DNA from: a virus
IMG/VR virus record: IMGVR_UViG_3300021598_000285
Location: 1 to 23,314 of that record
Strand: one strand, 5' to 3'
DNA length: 23,314 bases
Below are positions 11,987 through 19,671 of the stretch, piece after piece (position 1 is the stretch's first letter; every line of letters starts with the position of its first letter). Made by a program: the position numbers and the translations under genes. A model generated the notes under the pieces. It was not told the origin of the DNA, did not search any database, and was given only the letters and a program-made list of their open reading frames with translations.

Positions 11987-12636
11987 AAACTTTGTAACAT
12001 TTTAATCATACGTGGACACGGGTAAATATCCGCTTTGTCTTTACGTACGGAGTTATGCGTATAAATTCCCTTAGAACCCTTAAATGCTTCGTTATCTAAA
12101 CTCCATATTTCTTTACGATAAGCCTTCGGGATTCCGTACGTTTCGCAAAGATATACGACAAGTTGGCGCGTTGCTTCTATTTGTGCGTCCGTATATTTAT
12201 ACCAATGTTTATAACCTTTGTACGGAGTTTCTAACGTGGTAACATACGAAGGGTTAATTTCCCCGCCTACGTAGTTGAAGAATTTTCCGTTTTTTTCTTT
12301 AAGCATTCCCCAATTACAAACTTCAATACCTACCGAAAGTTTATTTAGGTTCTTATATGGAAGTCCACGCGTTGTAAAATCCTGCGAATCTATTCCCAAG
12401 TGCCAAGCCCAATGCTTACTAGAAAAACATTGTACTATCGTTCCGTTTTCTCCTACAACGAACGCGGTTGCTATTTGTGAATCGTTGCTATTCCAAAAAC
12501 GTGCAACACCTTCCGCGTTTCCGTTGCCTGCGGTGTGGTGTAAATATATTTGCGTTTTGTCGCTTTGTTCTTCGAAGAATTGCCCTTTCGATAAACGCTT
12601 TTGTACTATCTTTTGAATGTCAAGGCTTGAACTCAT
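11983..12636 (-). CDS. Endolysin, N-acetylmuramoyl-L-alanine amidase (Amidase_2)
   Basis: A 217-residue amidase that would cut the bond between muramic acid and the stem peptide. YLHHTAG (H33 and H34) is the first zinc-ligand region; AWHLG lies near residue 79, and IEVCNWG near 104-110 holds a conserved Glu. Near the C-terminus, YTHNSVRKDKADIYPCPRMI supplies a second His (H194) and D203 as candidate ligands, as in AmpD-like enzymes. No signal peptide is seen, so release needs the holin. The gene overlaps the holin by 17 nt and the u-spanin by 4 nt. Confidence 0.85.
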   Translation of the reverse strand: MSSSLDIQKIVQKRLSKGQFFEEQSDKTQIYLHHTAGNGNAEGVARFWNSNDSQIATAFVVGENGTIVQCFSSKHWAWHLGIDSQDFTTRGLPYKNLNKLSVGIEVCNWGMLKEKNGKFFNYVGGEINPSYVTTLETPYKGYKHWYKYTDAQIEATRQLVVYLCETYGIPKAYRKEIWSLDNEAFKGSKGIYTHNSVRKDKADIYPCPRMIKMLQSL

Positions 12637-13042
12637 CCCACTCTTGTTTTTTCGCTGTTATGAACTCCTTAAACGATTTTAGAACGTCTTTTTTAGTTAC
12701 GTCGAAGTAACTTTCATTAATTGATTTTAACTCCGTGAAAACGCAGTAAAACGTAAACGCTTTTGTCAAGACAAGTTCAACGCTAATAAAGATTCCTATT
12801 AAATCCGCTAAAACGTATTTTTCCAAAAAGAAAACCGAAACGATACCACCCGCGTAAAGTAGTGTTTTAGAAATCGTACGGGCGAACCCTCTAGAACGTA
12901 AAGGTAACTTCAACTTTTTACTTCGCCATATACCCGCTATTAAATCAACCCAAATAAAAAAGATAGTAATAAGCACCATTCCTTTAACAGGTGCTAAAAT
13001 AGCAAGAAACGAAAGTAATAAAAGTTGTAGTTTAGTATTCAT
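12620..13042 (-). CDS. Phage holin
   Basis: A 140-residue protein with about three or four membrane helices: residues 4-37 hold one or two (LQLLLLSFLAILAPVKGMVL then ITIFFIWVDLIAGIW), with two more between about 60 and 105 (LLYAGGIVSVFFLEKYV and GIFISVELVLTKAFTFY). The motif TELKSINE after the last helix and the charged C-terminus are typical of the phage holin family 4-type proteins. It would form lesions in the inner membrane and release the endolysin. It overlaps the small membrane gene upstream by 11 nt and the amidase by 17 nt. Confidence 0.75.
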   Translation of the reverse strand: MNTKLQLLLLSFLAILAPVKGMVLITIFFIWVDLIAGIWRSKKLKLPLRSRGFARTISKTLLYAGGIVSVFFLEKYVLADLIGIFISVELVLTKAFTFYCVFTELKSINESYFDVTKKDVLKSFKEFITAKKQEWDEFKP

Positions 13043-13199
13043 TTTGGTAGTAGTTCAATAGCTCAAAGGCTAAGTAAGTTCCGTAAGCAACTGCAAATAA
13101 TTTGATAAATATGTAAGGCGCTTCAAACAACGTGAACACGATTCCTGTAAAAGAAAACAAATAATAAAGTAATGAAAGACCGCGTAAATGATTATCCAT
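13032..13199 (-). CDS. Small two-helix membrane protein of the lysis cassette
   Basis: A 55-residue protein read from ATG at 13199, beginning MDNHLRGLSLLYYLFSFTGI and ending in LLNYYQNEY. There are two hydrophobic stretches, about residues 9-24 and 29-47. It overlaps the upstream gene by 8 nt and the holin by 11 nt, so it is well embedded. It may be an antiholin or a second holin; the sequence alone does not decide this. Confidence 0.6.
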   Translation of the reverse strand: MDNHLRGLSLLYYLFSFTGIVFTLFEAPYIFIKLFAVAYGTYLAFELLNYYQNEY

Positions 13200-13392
13200 A
13201 TAATTCGGTTAAGAAGTCGTTTATATTCGTGTACGTGTTTTCGTTTACGCTCATCGTGGTATCGCAGAAAATTACTCCTTTGTCGGTTGGTACGTGCGCT
13301 TGCGTTTCGTCTAGAATTTCCGCTTCTCCTTCGAAAAGGTATTCTAGTTCGCGCATAACGAACCCGCCTTTAATGGTGGTTAGATTAATCAT
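13192..13392 (-). CDS. Hypothetical late protein
   Basis: I chose the ATG at 13392 (MINLTTIKGGFVMRELEYLF), which gives an 8-nt overlap with the preceding gene; an earlier ATG at 13428 would overlap it by 44 nt. The 66-residue product continues EGEAEILDETQAHV and DKGVIFCDTTMSVN. It is acidic, probably alpha/beta. It lies between a tail-type gene and the lysis cassette. No family is recognised. Confidence 0.5.
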   Translation of the reverse strand: MINLTTIKGGFVMRELEYLFEGEAEILDETQAHVPTDKGVIFCDTTMSVNENTYTNINDFLTELYG

Positions 13393-13999
13393 ATAATTGT
13401 ATGTTTGTTTTTTTCCACGCTGCAACATCAGTTAAAGACGTCGAATGTTGCACGGCAAAAATTAAATAATGATTTGTAGCGGGGTTAAATCCTATTAAAC
13501 TAATTGCACTTGCGCTGTAATCGTTTGACGCGCTTGTTCCCGTTAAGAATAAATTTAAGTTCGTTCCGTCATAGAAAATGTTTCTTTCAAATCTTTGAAA
13601 ACGTACAGTGCTTGCCATATTAGCACCCGAACCAAGAAAAGTCGCACCTGTTAAAGTATTCGAAGTGTTTACGTAAAAACGAAAATTAGTTGAACCCGCA
13701 CCACTAACAACCGTTCGGTCAATGAATGACTTGATATAAATTGTTTTGTTTGTTGAAATCGTTCCTGCAGGAATTAAAACGGACGCGCTAATTTGATTAG
13801 TCGTTCCCATTATTCCCGAACCAACAACGCTACCAATCATTTCGGGGTTTAACGTTGGAACGGGTATAGCGTTTATTATTTCCTCTCCTGTTATGCTTTT
13901 ACTTACATACCCGTCTGAAGTTGATTCCGAAATTTCGAGTAAGTCCATTGCTTCTAGGTTCGCGCCCTTTGGTGTTAATTCACTTATTTTGATTGCCAT
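13385..13999 (-). CDS. Tail or receptor-binding-type structural protein
   Basis: A 204-residue protein that opens MAIKISELTPKGANLEAMDL then LEISESTSDGYVSKSITG. This KISELTP...DLLEIS opening recurs, as I recall, in tail or fibre proteins of Bacteroidota phages. The rest is rich in Ser, Thr, Gly and Asn in a beta-strand pattern (SGIMGTTNQISASVLIPAG and GTNLNLFLTGTSASNDYS), as expected of an exposed shaft or head domain. It lies between the connector and lysis genes. I infer a virion surface role; receptor binding itself is not shown. Confidence 0.55.
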   Translation of the reverse strand: MAIKISELTPKGANLEAMDLLEISESTSDGYVSKSITGEEIINAIPVPTLNPEMIGSVVGSGIMGTTNQISASVLIPAGTISTNKTIYIKSFIDRTVVSGAGSTNFRFYVNTSNTLTGATFLGSGANMASTVRFQRFERNIFYDGTNLNLFLTGTSASNDYSASAISLIGFNPATNHYLIFAVQHSTSLTDVAAWKKTNIQLYD

Positions 14000-14065
14000 T
14001 GTTTAGCTTTTTAATTAATTTCTGCAACTTAATAACGTTGCTTTTCTTTGGTGTGTATTCCTTCT

Positions 14066-14566
14066 TTATATTACCCATCCTGTATAGTTTGAATCCGTGT
14101 TCGGGTATATATCCGAGTTCGTGTTTGTATAGTATTCAGGAAACGTATTACCCGAAAAAATCATATATTGAACAAAACGCTCGGTGTAGTTTTGAGCTAA
14201 ATACTTTTGTTTGTCTATTAAAAAGTCCACTTCGTTTTTATCCACGTTAGTAGCGTTTTCCGAACTATGTTTGAATATACCTTTATTCGCCATTGTATAG
14301 GCCATAAACGGAAGGTATTCAACCATTGCCCAATGTATCAACATCGGCTTTAAGTACGTTTCAACTAAATCTAAATACGGGTTAGCTAAGGTATTTGCGA
14401 TTATATCCGCTTTTATTTTATCTAGTAGTTGCGTTCCCGTGTATTGCTGTATATGGATATCCTGAGCAACTTTAATCCATTGTATGAACGTATCGGTGTC
14501 TATATTCCCGTTTAGTGCGGTAAAACGTACTAAATCGTCCCGTGTTATTAGTAATGCTTCTGCCAT
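14066..14566 (-). CDS. Head-tail connector-like protein (DUF6712-like)
   Basis: A 166-residue helical protein beginning MAEALLITRDDLVRFTALNG, with DTDTFIQWIKVAQDIHIQQY and GTQLLDKIKADI, then LKPMLIHWAMVEYLPFMAYT. The helical build and the place directly downstream of the portal fit head-to-tail adaptor proteins. I recall a family with this layout (DUF6712) in phages of Bacteroidota. It begins 1 nt after the portal stop. Function is inferred from position and fold pattern. Confidence 0.6.
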   Translation of the reverse strand: MAEALLITRDDLVRFTALNGNIDTDTFIQWIKVAQDIHIQQYTGTQLLDKIKADIIANTLANPYLDLVETYLKPMLIHWAMVEYLPFMAYTMANKGIFKHSSENATNVDKNEVDFLIDKQKYLAQNYTERFVQYMIFSGNTFPEYYTNTNSDIYPNTDSNYTGWVI

Positions 14567-14567
14567 T

Positions 14568-16370
14568 TTATTTAGGTAAAAATCCTCGGTTCGGCATATC
14601 TATTGGACGTGTCGAAACCAATGCATTGTTTTTAATTTTATATCCAAATTTTTCCGCTTTACGTACGGCAATTTGTTTAGCCTTTGGACTATTTACGTCT
14701 ATTCCAAAACGACTATCGAACTGCGCGTAAACTTGCTTATTCCATCTATGATGGCAATTTGGGCCGCCTTTGTATAACCAAATATCGTACGTTAAATTTC
14801 CTTTTGGTCCAAAACCTATTTGTTCGCCTTCAGCATTAACGTAGAATCCATTTACTATACTTTTACTCATTCGTAAAATGTCTTCTTTTCGGTAAATCTT
14901 TTTAGCGCTTTTCATTAGTTTACAAAACGGACGTGTCTTACCACTTTTCCCGCCGTCTTCGCCTTCGTAAACATATCTAGTAATAAATTTAACTCCTTCG
15001 ATAACTTCGTCTTGTTCGGACTTAGCGTTAGGGAATGCGATTCCTGTATTTACCAATTCAACTAAACGTGAGAATAAACTTTTTTCGCCTTTAAGCGCGT
15101 TGTTTTCTTCTTCGTCCGTGTCGTAATCTACGGGTGCTTCGTCTATTAATAGCCAATCCGCTTTAGGTTGTTCGCCGAATTCTTGTAACGCTAAGGCTAT
15201 TTGTTCTTCCGTGCTTTGTGCTTTTAACTCCGTTGTATCCGCTCCCGTTTCTTCCGTTACTTGTTCTTCCGTAGTTGCGTTTTCTAGGTCGGTAAATTCA
15301 AGTGGTTTTAACGTTCTAAAGAATAGTTTTAAGGCTATCCCGTTAAATGCTAATATCCTATCGAACGCTTCTAACATTTCGTCTTGAAATGGCTTAATAA
15401 CCATATTGTTAAACAAGATAAACGAGTTTTGCAATTCATCTGCGTTTGAGCTAAACCCGTTAGAAGAAGCAATACCGAAAAGTAACGGACTTGTTACGTT
15501 GTGTCCTAACATTATTTTTCTTAAGCATTCCTCGCTTAGGTACGTGTAATGGTCGGGCGCATCGTTTAATGGTATATCGTCTACCGTTGTTTTAGATTCC
15601 GAGTTTAGGTTAAAGGCTACAATTACTTTTTGGCCTTTCGAACCCGTTAACTTAGATAATACTTTTTGACTAATAAGGTCTTGCTGTTCTTCCGAAGGAA
15701 CTCCGTTATTAAAGTTAACTACTTTCGTTCCGCTGAATCCGTTTTGAACTTCATTTATTAGATAGTCCGATACCTCTTCTTCAAGAACGCAATATGGAAT
15801 ACAACCTTGGTAGTCGGGATAGGAATAGTACTTCATCCCAACTCCGTAAGGACGTACAAACATTATTTCTACCTTGTCTTTTGAGTGTCCAAACGCGGGA
15901 ATTCGCGTAGGTGGAAACTTGCGTACGTCTTCCCAATTATCCGAATAAAAATAACCCGTTATTTCGCCTTTATCGTTGCATTTTTCCGCACGTAAAAGAT
16001 TCACGGGCATATGGTAAACTTTTAAGATTTTATCGTGCTTATCGTTGTAATGAATTTGAATAGCAAACTGCCCGAATAGTTTTCTATCGAATACCATTTT
16101 ACGCAAACAATCCGCACTAAACAAGGTCATCATTTGAGCGTATTCGTTAGGCTTACGCGAAGCGTCTAAGGCGCTAAGACCTTTGCCGTAAATTAAACGG
16201 CTTACGTTATTTATTATCGCGCTGTTTGTAGTGGATTTCGTGTACCTATCTATTAAGTACCCGAAGTAGTTATTATCTTCCCCGAATTCTACCCACGCGT
16301 CGCGTTTAGATTCTTGGATAGTTGGTTGTTGGTATTCCGCGAGTTGAAGTATATGGACGTTATTACTCAT
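14568..16370 (-). CDS. Portal protein with a head-morphogenesis-like C-terminus
   Basis: A 600-residue protein. The N-terminal two-thirds has portal features: AWVEFGEDNNYFGYLIDRY near residue 26, INNVSRLIYGKGLSAL, GQFAIQIHYN, and SPLLFGIASSNGFSSNADEL with ILFNNMVIKPFQDEMLEAF around 300-340. Portals form the dodecameric ring through which DNA enters the head. After an acidic linker (about 365-440), residues 460-600 carry TRPFCKLMKSAKKIYRKED and YKGGPNCHHRWNKQVY, which resemble the MuF-type head-morphogenesis module usually encoded as a separate gene. It overlaps the 110-residue gene by 8 nt. Portal assignment is firm; the fused-domain call is by pattern. Confidence 0.8.
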   Translation of the reverse strand: MSNNVHILQLAEYQQPTIQESKRDAWVEFGEDNNYFGYLIDRYTKSTTNSAIINNVSRLIYGKGLSALDASRKPNEYAQMMTLFSADCLRKMVFDRKLFGQFAIQIHYNDKHDKILKVYHMPVNLLRAEKCNDKGEITGYFYSDNWEDVRKFPPTRIPAFGHSKDKVEIMFVRPYGVGMKYYSYPDYQGCIPYCVLEEEVSDYLINEVQNGFSGTKVVNFNNGVPSEEQQDLISQKVLSKLTGSKGQKVIVAFNLNSESKTTVDDIPLNDAPDHYTYLSEECLRKIMLGHNVTSPLLFGIASSNGFSSNADELQNSFILFNNMVIKPFQDEMLEAFDRILAFNGIALKLFFRTLKPLEFTDLENATTEEQVTEETGADTTELKAQSTEEQIALALQEFGEQPKADWLLIDEAPVDYDTDEEENNALKGEKSLFSRLVELVNTGIAFPNAKSEQDEVIEGVKFITRYVYEGEDGGKSGKTRPFCKLMKSAKKIYRKEDILRMSKSIVNGFYVNAEGEQIGFGPKGNLTYDIWLYKGGPNCHHRWNKQVYAQFDSRFGIDVNSPKAKQIAVRKAEKFGYKIKNNALVSTRPIDMPNRGFLPK

Positions 16371-16695
16371 ACATTATGAATTCGTTAGTTGTTTGGTTAC
16401 TAATATAACCGCCGTTATTTACTGAAAACGTGTCTATTGGTTGATTAGTGCAAAAGATTCGTTCCTTTAATACTAAATCTCCGTTCGCGTCTTTTAATAC
16501 CATCCAATAAAATCGGTTTTCTTCAGTTGGTAAGATAGCTGTAAATTGGTAAACGTAATCCCCTGCCGTAAACGTACCCGCAACCGATACAGGAACGTTC
16601 GTGTTTTCGTTAATTAATTCGCACGTTGTTGGTGTACCATAACGCGGAATAAAATTAAACGTTTGGCTTGTTAATTGTTCTTTAACTACTATCAT
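16363..16695 (-). CDS. Hypothetical virion-associated protein
   Basis: A 110-residue beta-rich protein beginning MIVVKEQLTSQTFNFIPRYG, with VSVAGTFTAGDYVYQFTAIL and ENRFYWMVLKDANGDLVLKE. It lies between the major tail protein terminator and the portal, and overlaps the portal by 8 nt. The place and beta pattern suggest a head-completion or tail-completion protein, but no family is firmly recognised. Its leader follows a terminator by about 35 nt, so its expression may depend on read-through. Confidence 0.5.
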   Translation of the reverse strand: MIVVKEQLTSQTFNFIPRYGTPTTCELINENTNVPVSVAGTFTAGDYVYQFTAILPTEENRFYWMVLKDANGDLVLKERIFCTNQPIDTFSVNNGGYISNQTTNEFIMYE

Positions 16696-16730
16696 ATATT
16701 AATAACTATTAATCCGTTTTTTTGTGCAAT

Positions 16731-16752
16731 AAAAAAGGGGTGTTTCCACCCC
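16731..16752 (-). terminator. Rho-independent terminator after the tail protein gene
   Basis: The minus strand reads GGGGTG, GAAA, CACCCC, TTTTTT: a 6-bp GC-rich stem with a stable tetraloop and a T run, 24 nt after the stop of the 191-residue gene. The next gene starts about 35 nt later, so termination is probably partial. Confidence 0.85.
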
Positions 16753-16776
16753 CTTAACGCATATGAAACAAAGTTC

Positions 16777-17352
16777 TTAGTTAGTAACTACTTGCGGAGT
16801 ACCTAATAACGCAACTAATTGCGCTTCAGTTGTACAATCCAAGAAGTTGGCAGGTACGGCTTCTTGTCCCGTAAAGGTCAAAGAATAACCGTTCATATCG
16901 CCTAACGCAGTTCCGTTAGAAATAGTACCCGCAGTTACGTCCATACCTCGTAAAAGACCCGCAATAAAGTATTGTCCCGCGTTCGTCTCAACGATAATGT
17001 TTGGACGTCCGTAAGATAATAATTTAATTTGTTTGTGGGTAATTCCGTCTTGCTTCTTTAATTGAACGCTTAATACTTGTTCGAAGAACGTAGTTCCGTT
17101 TTCACGTGAACTTGTAATAGTTGTTTCGAAGGAGTTTGTACCCTTTAATTCGAATTTGTAGATAAACGAAGTTAACGCAGGTGCAATAGGGGTTAAAGTA
17201 ATAGCCGTAATTACGTCTTCGTAACCTAACGCAGTGTCGTAAGTAATATCGGTTTCGTCATATTGCCCGTAATTCAATACGTAGATGTTTTTTAATCCAC
17301 CTACTACGTCTTTACAAGGTTCTAATCTACCGTGTGATATATCGCAACTCAT
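16777..17352 (-). CDS. Probable major tail protein
   Basis: A 191-residue protein beginning MSCDISHGRLEPCKDVVGGL, with SRENGTTFFEQVLSVQLKK, IKLLSYGRPNIIVETNAGQY and a C-terminal block GDMNGYSLTFTGQEAVPANF. The beta-strand pattern and the closing LTFTG...ANF block are like tail-tube or similar virion proteins of Bacteroidota phages as I recall them. A leader TAAAATAAAATG precedes the start, and strong terminators flank the gene on both sides, as for highly expressed structural genes. It follows the capsid gene directly. It could instead be a capsid decoration protein. Confidence 0.6.
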   Translation of the reverse strand: MSCDISHGRLEPCKDVVGGLKNIYVLNYGQYDETDITYDTALGYEDVITAITLTPIAPALTSFIYKFELKGTNSFETTITSSRENGTTFFEQVLSVQLKKQDGITHKQIKLLSYGRPNIIVETNAGQYFIAGLLRGMDVTAGTISNGTALGDMNGYSLTFTGQEAVPANFLDCTTEAQLVALLGTPQVVTN

Positions 17353-17374
17353 TTTATTTTAGTTTTTTAATGTT

Positions 17375-17406
17375 AAAAAAAAGGGTGGTAGTTTTATCCA
17401 CCACCC
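17375..17406 (-). terminator. Rho-independent terminator after the capsid gene
   Basis: The minus strand reads GGGTGGT, a 10-nt loop, ACCACCC and then eight T residues. The stem is 7 bp and GC-rich. It lies about 22 nt after the capsid stop codon and 22 nt before the next start codon. Confidence 0.85.
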
Positions 17407-17428
17407 CGTTATATTTTGGTTAGGTTGA

Positions 17429-18361
17429 TTATCCGTAAATTACGATGTCTTCAATAACTCCGTATTGCGCACCCGCAGCGTATCGCATAATTACACGTAC
17501 GTTGTCATCTCCTAAAGTAGCAGAAGTGTCAATTACTCTAACTTCTTGCGTGTCGCTCAATAAAGAACAACCAAAGTAAAGGTTAGAAGTAGTTGTAGCC
17601 ATCATAGAAGAAGTTGGTAATCCGTTAGCCATAAAGATAGGAACTCCGTTGAAAGTTACCATTCCGTTGTTATACCACATTGTACCCTGAGCGTTAACAC
17701 CCGAGTTAGACGTAGCCAATGCAGAGAAACCACCTAATGCAGCAACATACGCCTTAAGAACGTTTTGTGCAACATAGATTTTTAGGTCGGGCTTACCGAA
17801 CAAAGAAGCAGGGATAGCATCGTAAACCGATTGCAAAGCGGGAATAACGTTACCCGCGTTGATTACACCACCTGCGATATTTTGTGCGGGTGGTAATGCA
17901 GGGTCTGCTTGAGCGGTTGTAAACAAACCGTCAAATTGACCTGAAAGACCTCCGTTACCTTGCCAAATAGAAACCTCGTTAGCGGCTGCTACTTTTTCAG
18001 CGGCATAAGCTATAAGGTAATCAGCAAAAGATTTCGGTAAAGTGTCGAATGAAGAATAACCCATTTCGATAGATTGCCAAGTTGAATGGAACTCTTTTTT
18101 ACAAAGTGTCATATTCACTTGTAAGTCTTTAACTTCTAAGATACGCTCGGTTAAGTTAACTTGTCCCGCAGGGTTAAAGTCGCACGTTGCGTCCTGTAAA
18201 AAGTTAGTTGTTTCTAAACGTTGGATAACGCTTTTGAATTTAATGTTAGGCATAACGGTAACCCCGCCACCTTCGATAGTTGGTGCGCTTAATAAAGCCG
18301 CAGAAACGTACTTACCTGCCCATTGGCCTGCGTAAGTAGTTGTAATGTTTGGATTTGGCAT
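17429..18361 (-). CDS. Major capsid protein
   Basis: A 310-residue protein beginning MPNPNITTTYAGQWAGKYVS, with VTVMPNIKFKSVIQRLETTN, LQDATCDFNPAGQVNLTERI and LPKSFADYLIAYAAEKVAAA. These blocks match capsid proteins of Bacteroidota tailed phages as I recall them, presumably of the HK97 fold. The gene follows the protease and scaffold-like genes and is trailed by a strong terminator, as expected for the most abundant virion protein. There is no obvious N-terminal delta domain, in keeping with a separate scaffold gene. Confidence 0.75.
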   Translation of the reverse strand: MPNPNITTTYAGQWAGKYVSAALLSAPTIEGGGVTVMPNIKFKSVIQRLETTNFLQDATCDFNPAGQVNLTERILEVKDLQVNMTLCKKEFHSTWQSIEMGYSSFDTLPKSFADYLIAYAAEKVAAANEVSIWQGNGGLSGQFDGLFTTAQADPALPPAQNIAGGVINAGNVIPALQSVYDAIPASLFGKPDLKIYVAQNVLKAYVAALGGFSALATSNSGVNAQGTMWYNNGMVTFNGVPIFMANGLPTSSMMATTTSNLYFGCSLLSDTQEVRVIDTSATLGDDNVRVIMRYAAGAQYGVIEDIVIYG

Positions 18362-18377
18362 TTTTTCTTGTTTTTAA

Positions 18378-18971
18378 TTATTTATTAATTTTTTCTAGTA
18401 CGGAATCCATTATTCCGCGTGGTGCTTTTTTCCCGATTTTAGTAAACTCGGTTTTAGCTTCGTTTTCGGGGTTAAAAGAAATTGGGGTAGGTATTTCGCT
18501 AAGTTCGGTTGCTTCAGTTGCAACTACGTCAACTTTTGAAAGTTTAGCCAATTCTGCTTTTAACGCTTCATTTTCTTCTTTAAGTTTTTCCATTTCGCTA
18601 AAGAACGTTTCTTTAACTATGGATTCGATAGTTTTCTTTGGAGTAGATACGGGTGCGCTCATTTCTTCCTCGGGCATTGCTTCGGTAGTTTCCTCTTTTA
18701 CTTCCTCTTCTTCAACTTCTTCTACCTTTTCTTTGATTTCGGAAATAATTCCTTCTTCAACGATAACAAGAATTCTTCCGTCTTCTAATTCGTATTCTCC
18801 AACGGGAACGGCAATTTTTTGTTCGTCTTCAGTTACAACGAATACTTCTTTACCCGCTTCGAACATATCCGCTTCGATTTTGGTAACTCCATCGCCCATA
18901 AGCATTTGTTCTAACTTAATTTCGTTAGATAGCAAAGCCTTGATTTTTTCTAATAGTGTGCTATTTTTCAT
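18378..18971 (-). CDS. Scaffold-like head assembly protein
   Basis: A 197-residue, very acidic protein. A Glu-rich stretch (KEKVEEVEEEEVKEETTEAM around residues 80-100) is followed by a coiled-coil segment (FSEMEKLKEENEALKAELAK near 125-145) and a flexible tail ending RGIMDSVLEKINK. These are scaffold features: helical, charged, unstructured linker. The gene is just upstream of the capsid and downstream of the protease. Upstream of the start lies an A-rich TAAAATATAAAATG leader. Cleavage by the nearby protease is inferred, not shown. Confidence 0.65.
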   Translation of the reverse strand: MKNSTLLEKIKALLSNEIKLEQMLMGDGVTKIEADMFEAGKEVFVVTEDEQKIAVPVGEYELEDGRILVIVEEGIISEIKEKVEEVEEEEVKEETTEAMPEEEMSAPVSTPKKTIESIVKETFFSEMEKLKEENEALKAELAKLSKVDVVATEATELSEIPTPISFNPENEAKTEFTKIGKKAPRGIMDSVLEKINK

Positions 18972-18972
18972 T

Positions 18973-19314
18973 TTATATTTTATTTAATGTATTAATTGAG
19001 TTTTTAGAATACTTAATAAATTCATCTACTTTATTAAAAATAGTTAACGTTTCTTTAGGAATTTCAACACCTAAAGATTTTGCATCTACTAAAACTTTTT
19101 CAATTAATTTCTTTGCTTGTTCTAATGGTTTTAACGCATCAGCAAATTTTACCGCTGAACTATCTACCATTGAACCCGCAGTAGAAGCTAAATTTTGACC
19201 ATCGGAAAATAATTTTATAATGTCTTGAACTATCGCTAATTCTACTTCGTGTTTTGCTAACTTAGTTGCTTCAACTTCGTGAGCCTTATTGATTTTGTCT
19301 AAAATGTTTTTCAT
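18973..19314 (-). CDS. KHEVELA protein 2 (head module paralogue)
   Basis: A 113-residue helical protein beginning MKNILDKINKAHEVEATKLA then KHEVELA at residues 21-27 and VQDIIKLFSDG. It shares that motif, the N-terminal spacing and a later LGVEIPK block with the 129-residue protein at 19672-20061 (LGIDETKIP), so the two are paralogues. It is AT-rich with few CG dinucleotides. It lies between the Cys-motif gene and the scaffold gene, in the head module. It may be a minor head protein or assembly chaperone; no function is established. Confidence 0.6.
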   Translation of the reverse strand: MKNILDKINKAHEVEATKLAKHEVELAIVQDIIKLFSDGQNLASTAGSMVDSSAVKFADALKPLEQAKKLIEKVLVDAKSLGVEIPKETLTIFNKVDEFIKYSKNSINTLNKI

Positions 19315-19351
19315 AATCTAATAACTTATTTAATTTTTGTTTGTTGCATTT

Positions 19352-19534
19352 TTATGGTAGTGGATTCCAATTCGGTGCGGGTGGCACGGGTTGCGGTGGT
19401 GTTACATCGCTTCCTATCCCTTGGTTTTGTAGTTCGCCCGTACAACACTTAAGGCGGTATTTTCCGTCTTTACATAAACACGCTCTTTTTCCACTTGTTC
19501 GTGCTGCTCGTGGTTTGTTTCCGTTTTCGTTCAT
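19352..19534 (-). CDS. Small Cys-motif protein of the head module
   Basis: A 60-residue protein with RACLCKDGKYRLKCCTGELQ near residues 17-36, then NQGIG and a proline-rich end. The CxC and CC pairs may bind metal. The start overlaps the basic 44-residue gene by ATGA at 19531-19534. I recall a similar ACLCKDG...CC block in small proteins of Bacteroidota phages, but its role is unknown. Confidence 0.6.
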   Translation of the reverse strand: MNENGNKPRAARTSGKRACLCKDGKYRLKCCTGELQNQGIGSDVTPPQPVPPAPNWNPLP

Positions 19535-19665
19535 CCTTGACCTTTATTTAGTTTAACGTAATTCTTACTCGTTTTTAGTTTGCTCGTTTTACTTTTCGCG
19601 TGGACGTTAGGACGTTTTACTTTTGGTTTGCGAGTGTGAGTAGTTACGCTTGTTTGTTTAGCCAT
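19531..19665 (-). CDS. Small very basic protein of the head module
   Basis: A 44-residue protein read from ATG at 19665: MAKQTSVTTHTRKPKVKRPN then VHAKSKTSKLKTSKNYVK and a GQG end. It is rich in Lys, Arg and His with almost no acidic residues, so it probably binds DNA or the capsid interior. It overlaps the Cys-motif gene by ATGA. A similar VHAKTKTSK motif occurs, as I recall, in tiny proteins beside structural genes of related phages. Function unknown. Confidence 0.6.
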   Translation of the reverse strand: MAKQTSVTTHTRKPKVKRPNVHAKSKTSKLKTSKNYVKLNKGQG

Positions 19666-19671
19666 TAAAGT

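Noticed and set aside
14024-14041. Hairpin GCAAC...GTTGC between the connector and tail-type genes
   Set aside because: The 5-bp stem has no T run on the minus strand and is likely chance.
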